A stretch of 61,106 nucleotides of DNA from Chloroflexota bacterium (GTDB lineage Bacteria; Chloroflexota; Anaerolineae; Aggregatilineales; Phototrophicaceae), in the NCBI GenBank assembly GCA_003695675.1, contig RFIA01000175.1:1-61106 (forward strand). The letters are read 5' to 3'. Shown piece by piece: positions 46,931 to 55,577 of this stretch (position 1 is the first letter of the stretch; each line of letters opens with the position of its first letter). The notes beneath the pieces were generated by a model. It was given only the letters and a program-made list of their open reading frames with translations, was not told where the DNA came from and searched no databases. The position numbers and the translations under genes were made by a program.

Positions 46931-47572
46931 TTATTCCCGGTATGAACGGTCTTGACCAATGAGGACACGCGCCCCAGTCACGACCGTACCCAAGGCAATA
47001 CCCAGTAAAATTCCTCGTGAACCGGCACTCACCGGCACTTCCAGCAGCCAATCGCGCACATCAAGCAGTCGACTCAGCCCCGACACCGGCAAGGCGCCAA
47101 TCAACACAATCATGAGTACCGCCGTGAACAAAATACCCCACCACGTCACTCGGCGGCGCATCAAGCGTGCCGCGCCATAAACCAACGCGAAAAATACCAA
47201 ACCGCCCAACGCCGACTCAATCGAAACCTGCACACTTTCGAGCAGAATCGCGCTCGGTGCCCGTTCGCCAACATCCGGCTCAATCACATCAGTGCGTTCG
47301 AGAATCGTCAGCACGATGACGAGGCCAGCGCTGATGAGCATCACGAGACTATATACCCAGCCACCTTGCGTCTTGAAGATGCGCCCCAGATGCACCGTCA
47401 ACAAATTCAAAAGACCGATAAGTACCGTAATCGCAATCGTGACGACGACGAGTTGCAGCAGCAAGTCCGAAATCACGGAAACATCATCGCTGACCAGCAA
47501 ACCTGCCAGCGTGATAACGCCGAAGCCAATCGCCACGGCAGAGGTTAATGCAGCCCCCGGACGGATTCTCAC
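46931..47572 (-). CDS. Integral membrane protein of unknown function
   Basis: 213 residues with about five or six transmembrane helices and basic inter-helix loops (GRIFKTQGG, RLMRRRVTW). No family recognised. GTG start at 47572, with GGGGGC 6 bases upstream. The upstream DUF6754-like gene stops 3 bp before it, and the 1508-residue gene starts 6 bp after it. Similar in size and hydrophobicity to the 214-residue membrane protein at 41757, but no convincing alignment was seen by eye. Confidence 0.75.
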   Translation of the reverse strand: MRIRPGAALTSAVAIGFGVITLAGLLVSDDVSVISDLLLQLVVVTIAITVLIGLLNLLTVHLGRIFKTQGGWVYSLVMLISAGLVIVLTILERTDVIEPDVGERAPSAILLESVQVSIESALGGLVFFALVYGAARLMRRRVTWWGILFTAVLMIVLIGALPVSGLSRLLDVRDWLLEVPVSAGSRGILLGIALGTVVTGARVLIGQDRSYRE

Positions 47573-47575
47573 AAA

Positions 47576-48373
47576 TTAGCCCCCCAGAAAAACATCGAGT
47601 ATATCGCCAACTTCTTCGTCCGCGACATTCAAAATGACCAGTATAATGATCGTGATAATCAACAACCAACGCAACACATCTTGTGTGACAGCCGCCGCCA
47701 GCAACGCGCGTCTGTCGTTGAAGTAGGCCCCGGCGACAAAAATTTCTTCGCCAATGAGGGGTTCGTCGGACATCGCCAGCGCGACAGCTTGCCCGTCTAA
47801 TTGGTCACTCGTCACAATAAGTGATTGATTGCGGCGGCCTGCCTGCGAACCAATCAACGCGACCTCTGCGCCAAAACTGCCTGAAAGGACATTGGCCTGC
47901 ACATCGTCGTCAGCCATCATACCCGTCAGCGCGGCAGCCAATACCAATGAACGCGGCCCGGACGGATACCAGCGCACGCTGCTTGCGCGGTAACGGTCGA
48001 GCATATCACGAGATTGATAGGCTTTGCGCAATGTATCTTGTGCAAGGGGGATAGCAGCCGCATCGCTCATCGTGATAATCGGCGGATTGGGACTAATCGC
48101 TGCTCGCTCAATGACATTGAACATCAATTCAGCACTTGCCAGCGCCAGAAGCGTGTTTTCATTGCCGATGCCCGCGCTGCCAAAGGACAGATGTACCGGT
48201 CGATTGGCTTCAATCGCTGCGCCAATCATACCCGGTATGACGGCGTAAGCAGGAATATTGCGCAGTGCATAAGGCGTCTTTTTGCGCCGTGTGAACTGCG
48301 TTATGAGTGTTGTCAAGACGACGCCGATTAAAATAATGAGAATCGTGAAGACTTGGGTCGTTGAATCCACCAT
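47576..48373 (-). CDS. DUF6754-like membrane protein
   Basis: 265 residues. One N-terminal transmembrane helix (8-25) and one near the C-terminus (about 237-254) flank a soluble domain with HLSFGSAGIGNENTLLALAS, SDAAAIPLAQDTLR and GSFGAEVALIGSQAGRRNQS. It resembles the DUF6754 family, known from Chloroflexi and relatives; this is recalled, not searched. Function unknown. AAGGGGGA abuts the ATG. It is the second gene of the cassette, and its soluble domain probably faces the side opposite the small N-terminal tip. Confidence 0.75.
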   Translation of the reverse strand: MVDSTTQVFTILIILIGVVLTTLITQFTRRKKTPYALRNIPAYAVIPGMIGAAIEANRPVHLSFGSAGIGNENTLLALASAELMFNVIERAAISPNPPIITMSDAAAIPLAQDTLRKAYQSRDMLDRYRASSVRWYPSGPRSLVLAAALTGMMADDDVQANVLSGSFGAEVALIGSQAGRRNQSLIVTSDQLDGQAVALAMSDEPLIGEEIFVAGAYFNDRRALLAAAVTQDVLRWLLIITIIILVILNVADEEVGDILDVFLGG

Positions 48374-48409
48374 TCCCCCTTATCTACAAGTGTGCCAGTC
48401 GATGATGTC

Positions 48410-48685
48410 TTATGCGTCATCTTCCGGCAAAGTTTCGTTTTCTAGTTGTGCCCGTAACCATGCGATACCGTCCGGTGTTTCAAGGATACGAGCCAATTCA
48501 TCCACAGTATCTCGCCGGATGAATACCCCCAATGCCGGTTGTGCAACCCACAAGAATTGCGCCCCCAGCGGCCCTAATGGTTCAAGAGCATCCAACACGG
48601 TGCCGAACGTATCCCCCCAACCACGCGCCTTGATGACTGCAAGCCACGCATATTCTGTGTGATGTGAATTATGCTTCCATGTCAT
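48410..48685 (-). CDS. Small conserved-looking cytoplasmic protein, first gene of cassette
   Basis: 91 residues, no recognised family: TWKHNSHHTEYAWLAVIKAR, then a helix and an acidic end (ENETLPEDDA). Codon usage and spacing (37 bp to the next gene, same strand) fit a real gene at the head of the cassette. A TATACT lies about 8 bp before the ATG, so the transcript may be nearly leaderless. Less certain than its neighbours. Confidence 0.6.
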   Translation of the reverse strand: MTWKHNSHHTEYAWLAVIKARGWGDTFGTVLDALEPLGPLGAQFLWVAQPALGVFIRRDTVDELARILETPDGIAWLRAQLENETLPEDDA

Positions 48686-48692
48686 AGCCCAA

Positions 48693-48698
48693 AGTATA
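48693..48698 (-). promoter_or_regulatory. Possible -10 box of the cassette promoter
   Basis: The minus strand reads TATACT, which would start RNA near the ATG at 48685. The -35 position is only TTTCGC, so the call is weak. Confidence 0.3.
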
Positions 48699-48953
48699 TC
48701 ACAGCCCTGCCGTGTGCGAAACTCAATGACAATTGATATTCAGGGGGACTTTTGGTTGATTAAGAGGTCAACTCAAATTATTGTGGCAGAATGCACTCTA
48801 TAAATAACATTTATAACTGCTCCAAGCATTATCTGCAATGTCATTTCGTATGCTGCGGTACACTCGGCTATAGGTTTCTGGGTCTAAATGTGCAAAATAG
48901 AACATTCGGAATAACACATCACAGACGAGGCGTGAGTGTTGCATGAAAATTGT

Positions 48954-48989
48954 AATCGCAAAGACACAAAAGACGTAGAGAGACGCTGA
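48954..48989 (+). repeat. CGCAAAG-type dispersed repeat, degenerate
   Basis: AATCGCAAAGACACAAAAGA and a following GACGTAGAGAGACGC. It forms the immediate 5' leader of the MFS gene. Confidence 0.5.
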
Positions 48990-48994
48990 ACCTT

Positions 48995-50239
48995 ATGCTC
49001 AACAGTCGCTTTGAACGTATGCGAAACAATCCATTGACGCTGCCATTTTATTTGCCGTCGCTGTTGTTGGCCTTCAGCGATGGCATGTTGGCGTTGATTT
49101 TGCCGTTATATGTTGCCGATTTCGAGATTTCGTATGGGACAATTGGGCTTGTGTTGGCCGCGTCGGGGGCCGGGCAACTCATCGGCGACTTGCCTGCTGG
49201 TCGCGTCATCTCGCGCATGAACGCCCGCACGATGATGATTCAAGGGCTGGTCGTCATCATTCTCTCGACACTCGTCTTATTTTTGCTGCCATCAATTGCA
49301 GCGATTTTGGTGTCGCGTTTCATCACCGGACTCGGCATGGCGTGGTTCAATGTCTCGCGACAGGCTTACGCGACCGAGAAGATGATTCTCGTCAAACGGG
49401 GACGGGCGATGTCGATATTCGGCGGCGTCAACCGCATTGGCAAAATCCCTGCCGCGCAATTGAGCGGGATGATTGCGGGCACATTCAATATTCGTGCGCC
49501 GTTTCTTCTCTATTGCATCGTCGCCAGCATCGCCTTGTATTTCATCTGGCGGTACGCAGAGGATTCAACTTCTATCGCGGCGGCTTCCACACCTGATCAA
49601 CCGCGCACATCATATCGGGAGGCATTGAGGGCCAATCGACAAACGATTTTCGCCGCCGGGATCGGGCAGGTCTTCATTCAGATGATTCGCAAAGGACGCG
49701 AGGACATCATTCCATTGTATGCGTCGGATGTTCTCGGACTCGATGTGGAGACGATTGGGACAATTGGCAGCATCTCGTCGGCGATTGAGACGACATTGTT
49801 TTATCCGTCGGGGATTGTGATGGATCGATTCGGGCGCAAATATTCGATTGTGCCGCAATTTCTCGTCTTCGCCGTCGGTATGATGTTGATTCCGTTGACG
49901 ACGAATTTCACAACTTTGTTGATTGTTGCCAGTGCCATCGGCGCGGCCAATGGGCTAACTTCCGGCACAATGAAGACAATGGGCGCAGATTTGGCGACGC
50001 ATCTCAATCATCACGAATTTCTCGGCTTGTGGCAACTCATCGGCGACGGGGGTATCACCCTCAGCCCGATTGTCGCGGGCGCGGTGGCACAGGCGACGGT
50101 ACTCGGCAATGCTTCATTCATCATGGCGAGTTTCGGTGTCGCGGCGGCGCTCATCTTCGCCTTCTACGTGCCGGAGACGTTGCGCAAACCCGACACTGAG
50201 TCTGCGGCGATTGTGTCGAAAGCCCCGTCAAAAGTGTAA
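48995..50239 (+). CDS. MFS permease
   Basis: 414 residues with twelve transmembrane helices and the MFS signature between helices 2 and 3 (GDLPAGRVISRMNARTM, the D-x-x-G-R-x-x-R type motif). The central loop carries FMDRFGRKYS-like (IVMDRFGRKYS), the second-half equivalent. Substrate unknown; relatives are multidrug or sugar exporters. The start lacks a strong SD because a repeat lies directly upstream; another ATG eight codons on is possible. Convergent with the acetyltransferase gene. Confidence 0.9.
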   Translation: MLNSRFERMRNNPLTLPFYLPSLLLAFSDGMLALILPLYVADFEISYGTIGLVLAASGAGQLIGDLPAGRVISRMNARTMMIQGLVVIILSTLVLFLLPSIAAILVSRFITGLGMAWFNVSRQAYATEKMILVKRGRAMSIFGGVNRIGKIPAAQLSGMIAGTFNIRAPFLLYCIVASIALYFIWRYAEDSTSIAAASTPDQPRTSYREALRANRQTIFAAGIGQVFIQMIRKGREDIIPLYASDVLGLDVETIGTIGSISSAIETTLFYPSGIVMDRFGRKYSIVPQFLVFAVGMMLIPLTTNFTTLLIVASAIGAANGLTSGTMKTMGADLATHLNHHEFLGLWQLIGDGGITLSPIVAGAVAQATVLGNASFIMASFGVAAALIFAFYVPETLRKPDTESAAIVSKAPSKV

Positions 50240-50262
50240 GATTATCACATCAAAACTTCATG

Positions 50263-50285
50263 ATTCGCAAAGCCGCAAAATTTTA
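50263..50285 (+). repeat. CGCAAAG-type dispersed repeat, short
   Basis: GATTCGCAAAGCCGCAAAAT, 24 bp after the MFS stop and directly before the TTCGCGAA palindrome. Confidence 0.45.
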
Positions 50286-50316
50286 GCTGTTGTGAACCCA
50301 TTGCGCGTTTTTCGCA

Positions 50317-50337
50317 GGGGCGCTTCGCGAAGTACCC
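50317..50337. terminator. TTCGCGAA-core palindrome between convergent genes
   Basis: GGGGCGCTTCG pairs imperfectly with CGAAGTACCC. It lies between the MFS and acetyltransferase stops, so it could end both transcripts. Confidence 0.5.
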
Positions 50338-50379
50338 ACATACGCACAAAACGAGATTTTTTATAGTATCTATACGGTG

Positions 50380-50970
50380 TTATCTTTCAAGCGTTGGATT
50401 TTCCAGAATACCGATGACTTGGAAGTAGGCCGGTTCATCATCGGGATTGCGTTCGACCGTCATGCCGAGTCGCTTCATAACGGCAATCGACGCCGCATTG
50501 TCATACTCCGTCGTGGCAACGATGCGCTTGAGGCCGAAATCATTGAACATGAAATCAATCATCTTTTGCGCCGCTTCAGTCGCATACCCCTGTCCGCGAT
50601 GTGATTCACCCAACACCCAGAATAATCCCATCTCTGGCCTCGCCAACTCGGATGACGGTTCGGTCGAACGCGCTCGAAAATAGGGCAATTTGTCGAACGG
50701 GCCATAACTCGGCACCCAACCCACTGAACCGATGAGTTCACCCGTCGCTTTGAGGATGAGCGCCCGGTCGCCATACGGCGGCTGATACAACGCCGACAAC
50801 GCCGTATAACTCATGATTTGCCACTCTAACCAAAAACGCCGTTCGTCAAGCGGGCTTTCCCCGAAACCGGCATTGAGAATCGGGTGAATCGTGGGCAGAT
50901 CATCGATCACATAAGGCCGGATGATGAGGCGTTCTGTTTCGAGGATGAGTTTGTCGTGGCCAAGACTCAT
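50380..50970 (-). CDS. GNAT-family N-acetyltransferase (RimJ/RimL type)
   Basis: 196 residues from the ATG at 50970, chosen for AAGGAT 8 bases upstream; the frame is open further, but that part crosses a dispersed repeat. ETERLIIRPYVIDDLPTI at the start, GSVGWVPSYG, then the acetyl-CoA loop SHRGQGYATEAAQKMIDF and LKRIVATTEYDNAASIAVMKR, all typical GNAT. Probable substrates are protein N-termini or small amines; unassigned. The hairpin at 50317 follows its stop. Confidence 0.92.
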   Translation of the reverse strand: MSLGHDKLILETERLIIRPYVIDDLPTIHPILNAGFGESPLDERRFWLEWQIMSYTALSALYQPPYGDRALILKATGELIGSVGWVPSYGPFDKLPYFRARSTEPSSELARPEMGLFWVLGESHRGQGYATEAAQKMIDFMFNDFGLKRIVATTEYDNAASIAVMKRLGMTVERNPDDEPAYFQVIGILENPTLER

Positions 50971-51000
50971 GAGTTTATCCTTAATTGTAGAAAAAATATT

Positions 51001-51035
51001 AAACCGCAAAGGTGCAAAGTTCGCAAAGAAAGTTA
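51001..51035 (+). repeat. CGCAAAG-type dispersed repeat
   Basis: TTAAACCGCAAAGGTGCAAA and a further GTTCGCAAAGAAAG, one of the better copies. It overlaps a spurious N-terminal extension of the acetyltransferase frame. Confidence 0.6.
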
Positions 51036-51104
51036 TCTTCCTATGCAGTCTCCACACCTCTGCGGTTCAGTTAAAATCAAACGATGCGCAATCGTATTGA
51101 CAAT

Positions 51105-51467
51105 CTATTCTTCCGCGAATTGTGCGTGCTGCTTACCGACACGGTTCAACATGCGTTCAGCTTCGCGGACATTCATCTTTGGCGCGACATCAGCATAAAA
51201 TCGCGCTGCCATCGACTCGACACGTTGCTGTCCTTCAGCCGACGTATCGCTCAAATCAAAATCGTAATTGGCTTCGTCGAGGCCATCTATCGGCTCCAGT
51301 TTGATTTCGGTCACATTCTCGCGCCGGACACGTTCGAGTTTACTGCGATTCTTATCCGCAATTTTTGCCCGGTCAAGGTTGCCCGCTTGGTGATAATAAT
51401 TGTGCAGCCGTGCTTCGAGTTCAATTGCATAGGTCATAATCGACCCAAATGTATTGAGTGATGCCAT
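51105..51467 (-). CDS. Small helical protein of unknown function
   Basis: 120 residues, no named family. N-terminal helix with a patch of Tyr, Glu and His (MTYAIELEARLHNYYHQAG), then a Lys/Arg-rich stretch, an acidic middle and a helix NVREAERMLNRVGKQHAQF. The E-x(3-6)-H pattern hints at a ferritin-like helix but does not prove it. AGGA lies 7 bases before the ATG. It follows the dehydrogenase gene on the same strand after a palindrome. Confidence 0.65.
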   Translation of the reverse strand: MASLNTFGSIMTYAIELEARLHNYYHQAGNLDRAKIADKNRSKLERVRRENVTEIKLEPIDGLDEANYDFDLSDTSAEGQQRVESMAARFYADVAPKMNVREAERMLNRVGKQHAQFAEE

Positions 51468-51499
51468 CGGAATTCCTGCTGTGTGGATTAATCAACAGC

Positions 51500-51523
51500 A
51501 AGGGCGCTTCGCGAAGCGCCCTT
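51500..51523. terminator. TTCGCGAA-core palindrome
   Basis: Perfect 11-bp arms AAGGGCGCTTC and GAAGCGCCCTT around GC, 20 bp after the methylmalonate-semialdehyde dehydrogenase stop. Probably a terminator, or a partial one for readthrough into the small gene at 51105. Confidence 0.6.
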
Positions 51524-51542
51524 ACGAGTATCGTATGCAAAA

Positions 51543-52994
51543 TTAATACCAGCGCTCAATCAACACTTTGCGGTCGGTATAGAAATCAATCGAGTCTGGC
51601 CCTTGCCCATGCAAGTCGCCGAAGAACGAATCTTTTTGCCCGCCGAAGGGGAAAGACGCTTGAGCCGCCGCGACGCCGATGTTGATGCCGATATTCCCAG
51701 CTTGTACACGATATTTGAATTCGCGAGCATAGCGCCCATTGCTGGTGAAGATGCTCGCGGCGTTACCGTAACGGCTATTGTTGATGACTTCAACCGCTTC
51801 GTCGAAGCTGTCAACCTTAATCATCGACAACACCGGCCCGAAAATCTCTTCTTGTGCAACGGTCATATCTTTCTTGACGCCGCCCAAAATCGTCGGCCCG
51901 ACGAATGACCCTTTTTCAAAGCCTTCGACTTTGACGCCGCGCCCATCAAGCACGAGTTCAGCGCCTTCTTTGAGACCTTCTTCAATCATGCCTTCGATGC
52001 GTTCTCGCGCGGATTCCGAGATGACCGTGCCCATTTGAGTCGTCTCTTCAAGACCCATACCAACTCGTAATTTCGCAGCGCGGTCTTTGAGTTCTTCTTG
52101 CAATTTGTCATACGCATCGCCGACTGCAACGACGACCGACCCCGCAAGGCAACGCTGCCCGGCACAGCCATAAGCCGAACCGAGAATATTGACAATGCTT
52201 GCTTCCATATTTGCATCTGGCATGACGGCGATATAATTCTTCGCGCCGCCTTGCGCTTGGACGCGCTTGCCATGCTTTGCGCAGGTTTCATACACAATTT
52301 TGGCTACGGCGCTCGAACCGACAAACGACACGCCGACGACATCCGGATGTTCCATCACGGCTGTTGATGCTGGAATGCCACCGTGTACAAGATTGACGAC
52401 GCCTTCCGGCAGGTCAAGTTCATCGAGTAATTCATATAATAATTGCATACTCAGCGGCGTTTGCGGCGATGGCTTGACGAGAAAGGTATTGCCGGTGGTG
52501 ATCGCCGTCGGCAAGAACCATAACGGCACCATCATCGGGAAGTTGAACGGCGTAATCGCCGCGAAGACGCCGAGTGGTTGCCGTTCTGCCGTCTCGTCGA
52601 TGCCGGAACTGATGTCTTCGGTTTTATAGCCTTGCATCAATGATGGGACAGCCATCGCAAAATCGACGCTCTCGATGCCGCGTCGCGCTTCGCCGCGGGC
52701 TTCGTCAATAGTCTTGCCGTTTTCTTCGACAATCGTGCGCGAAATTTCTTCAAAACGCTCTTCGAGCAGCGCTTTCAAACGATACATATATTGCGCCCGG
52801 CTGAGCACCGGCGTCGTCCGCCATTCCCAAAAGGCTTCTTTCGCCGCGCTGACCGCCGCGTCCACATCCGCAGCCGGTGAGTCCGGCACTTCGGCAATCA
52901 CTTCACATGTCGCCGGATTGACGACCGGCGTGTATTCCGTGGCGCTTGAGTCCACCCATTCGCCACCGATGTAGTTTTTCAGTTTTTCGACCAT
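51543..52994 (-). CDS. mmsA: CoA-acylating methylmalonate-semialdehyde dehydrogenase
   Basis: 483 residues from the ATG at 52994 (AGGAG 7-8 bases upstream). Aldehyde-dehydrogenase fold: catalytic Cys in GCAGQRCLAG near 282, plus FNFPMMVPLWF and the C-terminal SFPFGGQKDSFFGD. The family uses NAD+ and CoA to turn methylmalonate or malonate semialdehyde into propionyl- or acetyl-CoA, in valine or inositol breakdown. No inositol or valine genes flank it. The loops match MMSDH better than general ALDH, so the assignment is fairly firm. Confidence 0.92.
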   Translation of the reverse strand: MVEKLKNYIGGEWVDSSATEYTPVVNPATCEVIAEVPDSPAADVDAAVSAAKEAFWEWRTTPVLSRAQYMYRLKALLEERFEEISRTIVEENGKTIDEARGEARRGIESVDFAMAVPSLMQGYKTEDISSGIDETAERQPLGVFAAITPFNFPMMVPLWFLPTAITTGNTFLVKPSPQTPLSMQLLYELLDELDLPEGVVNLVHGGIPASTAVMEHPDVVGVSFVGSSAVAKIVYETCAKHGKRVQAQGGAKNYIAVMPDANMEASIVNILGSAYGCAGQRCLAGSVVVAVGDAYDKLQEELKDRAAKLRVGMGLEETTQMGTVISESARERIEGMIEEGLKEGAELVLDGRGVKVEGFEKGSFVGPTILGGVKKDMTVAQEEIFGPVLSMIKVDSFDEAVEVINNSRYGNAASIFTSNGRYAREFKYRVQAGNIGINIGVAAAQASFPFGGQKDSFFGDLHGQGPDSIDFYTDRKVLIERWY

Positions 52995-53165
52995 TTTTGA
53001 CTCCTGATAAAACATCTTTTAAACGAGTTGTTATCTACTAGATGATAACAACCTAAAGCGCAAAAAGCTAGTGGATTGATTGGTCGAGTGGGCATTGACA
53101 AATTTTTAGGCTAATCTAAAATAAAACTAACTTAACACGAAAATTTAGACAGGGGCTGTTCAATT

Positions 53166-54314
53166 ATGAAAGATAAATTGGGACGTTTCGTCTCGCGACG
53201 CAACTTCTTGCAGGCCGGTCTCGGCGCGGCGGCGAGTGTCGTCGGTGCGGGGATGGTGGCCGGGTCGGGGAAAAGCGAACCCGTCCTTGCTGCGCCGTTG
53301 CCTCAGGATGATGGCGAGACGCATCAACATGGGCTGAGTATGCTCGTCGGCGAGGTTGACCATCAGCGCAATGGCTTCGACCCGATGCAGATACTCGTCG
53401 ATTGGGATTACGGTGCAGTCAGCCAATTGCCGAATGGTCAAACATTGCGCGAGTACAATATTGTCGCCAGCGATGTCGAAATCGAAATCGCGCCGGGTAT
53501 CTTCTTCCCGGCATGGACGTATAACGGTCGTGTGCCCGGCCCGACGATTCGAGCGACAGAGGGTGACCGCATCCGCATCAATTTCGTCAATGCCGGGTCG
53601 CATCCACACACGATACATTTTCATGGCATCCATCCGTTTGAAATGGACGGCGTGCCGGGTGCCGGGCCGGGTATGATTGATGTCGGCGAATCGTTTACGT
53701 ATGAATTCGATGCGGAGCCGTTCGGTTGCCATCTGTATCACTGCCACGCCATTCCGTTAAAGCGCCACATTCATAAAGGCTTGTATGGCGCATTCATCGT
53801 AGACCCGCCCGGTGGGCGCCCACCGGCGCGTGAGTTGATGATGATGATGAACGCCTTCGACACCAACTTCGACGGCGACAACGAAATCTATGCCGTCAAC
53901 ACCGTCGGTCATGAATATGCACGCCGTCCGATACCGGCGTTGGTCGGCGAGACAATTCGCGTCTATCTGATCAACATCACCGAATTTGACGCTGTCAATT
54001 CCTTCCACTTGCACGCAGAATTTTTCGATTATTACGATCATGGCACAACGCTTGAACCAACGCTGCGCCGTGTCGATACCATCAGCCAAGTGCAAGCGCA
54101 ACGGGGCATCCTCGAATTCAGTTTCCGTTGGCCGGGCGAGTATATGTTCCACGCTCACATCAGCGAATTTGCTGAACTTGGTTGGATGGGGAATTTCAAC
54201 ATCGTCGAGCCGGAAAATTTTGAAGCGGCACTAGAACGCGCCGGTGTCGATGAAGCATGGAATCGACTCGCGACCGAAGGCAGCACCGTGCCATTTCGAG
54301 AGGAGCCAGTCTGA
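53166..54314 (+). CDS. Tat-exported two-domain multicopper oxidase
   Basis: 382 residues. Twin-arginine signal SRRNFLQAG at 10-18 with cleavage after an Ala-rich stretch. Two cupredoxin domains: HTIHFHGIHPFEMDG and the type-1-like CHLYHCHAIPLKRHIHKG in the first, NSFHLHAEFF and FHAHISEFAELGWMG in the second. The nitrite-reductase-type axial Met is Leu in the first domain (HKGLYG). Probably a trimeric oxidase on the outer face. AGGGG lies 10 bases before the ATG. The downstream ZIP gene overlaps by TGATG, which suggests a role in metal oxidation or handling. Confidence 0.9.
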   Translation: MKDKLGRFVSRRNFLQAGLGAAASVVGAGMVAGSGKSEPVLAAPLPQDDGETHQHGLSMLVGEVDHQRNGFDPMQILVDWDYGAVSQLPNGQTLREYNIVASDVEIEIAPGIFFPAWTYNGRVPGPTIRATEGDRIRINFVNAGSHPHTIHFHGIHPFEMDGVPGAGPGMIDVGESFTYEFDAEPFGCHLYHCHAIPLKRHIHKGLYGAFIVDPPGGRPPARELMMMMNAFDTNFDGDNEIYAVNTVGHEYARRPIPALVGETIRVYLINITEFDAVNSFHLHAEFFDYYDHGTTLEPTLRRVDTISQVQAQRGILEFSFRWPGEYMFHAHISEFAELGWMGNFNIVEPENFEAALERAGVDEAWNRLATEGSTVPFREEPV

Positions 54315-55522
54315 TGAGCACACAACAAATGACGAACGAAACACTCAATAGCAATCAAGGGCTTTCTGGCGCGGCGTGGTTGCTGGCATTGGTGCCGTTG
54401 GTATTGCTCGGTATCGTGTTGGCGTATATGGTTGCGACCGATGCCGGGCTTTCGGATCTCGAAGGGCCACCAGTAGAGCAAGTCGCCATTCAGCAAATCC
54501 GCTTGCCGGAGCCGGGCATCATCGAAGTCGATGTCGTCAATGACGGGCCAGGCGAAGTCACAATACCGCAAGTGTTAGTCGATGAAGCGTATTGGAGTTA
54601 CACCGCCGAACCATCGAATACGATACCGCGATTTGGCAGCGCGACCTTCACGATACCTTATCCGTGGGTGGCTGAAGAGGCCCACGAGATTGTCCTCATC
54701 ACTGAGCTAGGCGCCACTTTCGACGCCGAAATCGGTGTCGCTGTCGAAACGCCGGAAGCATCGGGCAGCTTGTTCGCCCGCTTTGGTCTTGTCGGTTTGT
54801 ATGTCGGCATCGTACCGGTCTTTCTCGGCGTGTTGTGGTATCCGTTCATGCGGCGTCTGAGCACTCGCGCGATGAATTTTGTGCTATCGTTGACGGTCGG
54901 TTTGCTGGTGTTCCTCGCCGTTGGGACGTGGCTCGACGCGCTGGAATTCGCCGAAGAACTCCCGGCATTCTGGCAGGGTGCGCCGATGGTGGCCTTCATC
55001 GCGTTGATTACGCTCGGCGTTTTGTTAGCGGTTGGCAATATGCGCCACAATCAAGAGGTTGACCCACTCGGAATCTCGTATCGCATCGCGTTCGGCATCG
55101 GCTTGCACAATCTCGGCGAAGGCCTCGCGATTGGGGCTGCCTTTGCACTCGGCGAAGCAGCGCTCGGCACATTCTTGATACTCGGCTTCACCTTGCACAA
55201 CATCACAGAAGGTGTCGGTATCGCCGCGCCGATTGTGCGCAAGAATCCGGGTTATGGGCATTTCGCCGCGCTGATTTTGCTGGCCGGTGGCCCGGCAATA
55301 CTCGGCACATGGATTGGCGGCTTTGCCTTCAACGCAGTGCTGGCGACGATCTTCCTCGCCATCGGCATCGGCGCCATTTTGCAAGTCGTGTGGGAAGTCG
55401 GCAAACTCGTCGCCAAAGACAGCACCCGCATCAACGAACCGATTGTCAATTGGGCCAATCTCGGCGGTTTGACCGCCGGCTTGGCGATCATGTACTTCAC
55501 GGCATTTTTGGTGAAATTCTAA
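54314..55522 (+). CDS. ZIP-family metal transporter with extra N-terminal domain
   Basis: 402 residues. A first transmembrane helix (about 22-42) leads to a ~120-residue extracytoplasmic beta-type domain (IRLPEPGIIEVDVVNDGPG), then about eight helices. ZIP metal-site motifs HNLGEGLAIG (near 264) and HNITEGVGIAAP (near 294) carry the His/Glu ligands. ZIP proteins import Zn, Fe or Mn. The extra domain is uncommon and could meet the coupled multicopper oxidase. The start is decided by the TGATG overlap at 54314; an upstream in-frame GTG lies within the oxidase and is unlikely. Confidence 0.9.
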   Translation: MSTQQMTNETLNSNQGLSGAAWLLALVPLVLLGIVLAYMVATDAGLSDLEGPPVEQVAIQQIRLPEPGIIEVDVVNDGPGEVTIPQVLVDEAYWSYTAEPSNTIPRFGSATFTIPYPWVAEEAHEIVLITELGATFDAEIGVAVETPEASGSLFARFGLVGLYVGIVPVFLGVLWYPFMRRLSTRAMNFVLSLTVGLLVFLAVGTWLDALEFAEELPAFWQGAPMVAFIALITLGVLLAVGNMRHNQEVDPLGISYRIAFGIGLHNLGEGLAIGAAFALGEAALGTFLILGFTLHNITEGVGIAAPIVRKNPGYGHFAALILLAGGPAILGTWIGGFAFNAVLATIFLAIGIGAILQVVWEVGKLVAKDSTRINEPIVNWANLGGLTAGLAIMYFTAFLVKF

Positions 55523-55547
55523 GCCGACAATTCGCTATCACATCATC

Positions 55548-55577
55548 AGCAGGGGCGGTTCGCGAACCGTCCCTGCT
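55548..55577. terminator. Long TTCGCGAA-core palindrome between convergent genes
   Basis: 15-bp arms AGCAGGGGCGGTTCG and CGAACCGTCCCTGCT with one mismatch. It lies between the ZIP and PadR genes and covers the PadR stop codon. Likely a bidirectional terminator and the best copy of its family. Confidence 0.65.

Larger units (their letters stand above)
48686..48994. other. Divergent intergenic region
   Basis: 309 bp between the cassette and the MFS gene. AT-rich in its middle (AATTATTGTGGCAG, CTATAAATAACATTTATAAC). It holds the TATACT above and a degenerate CGCAAAG-type element at 48954-48989 reaching nearly to the MFS start. No gene or RNA was recognised. Confidence 0.6.
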
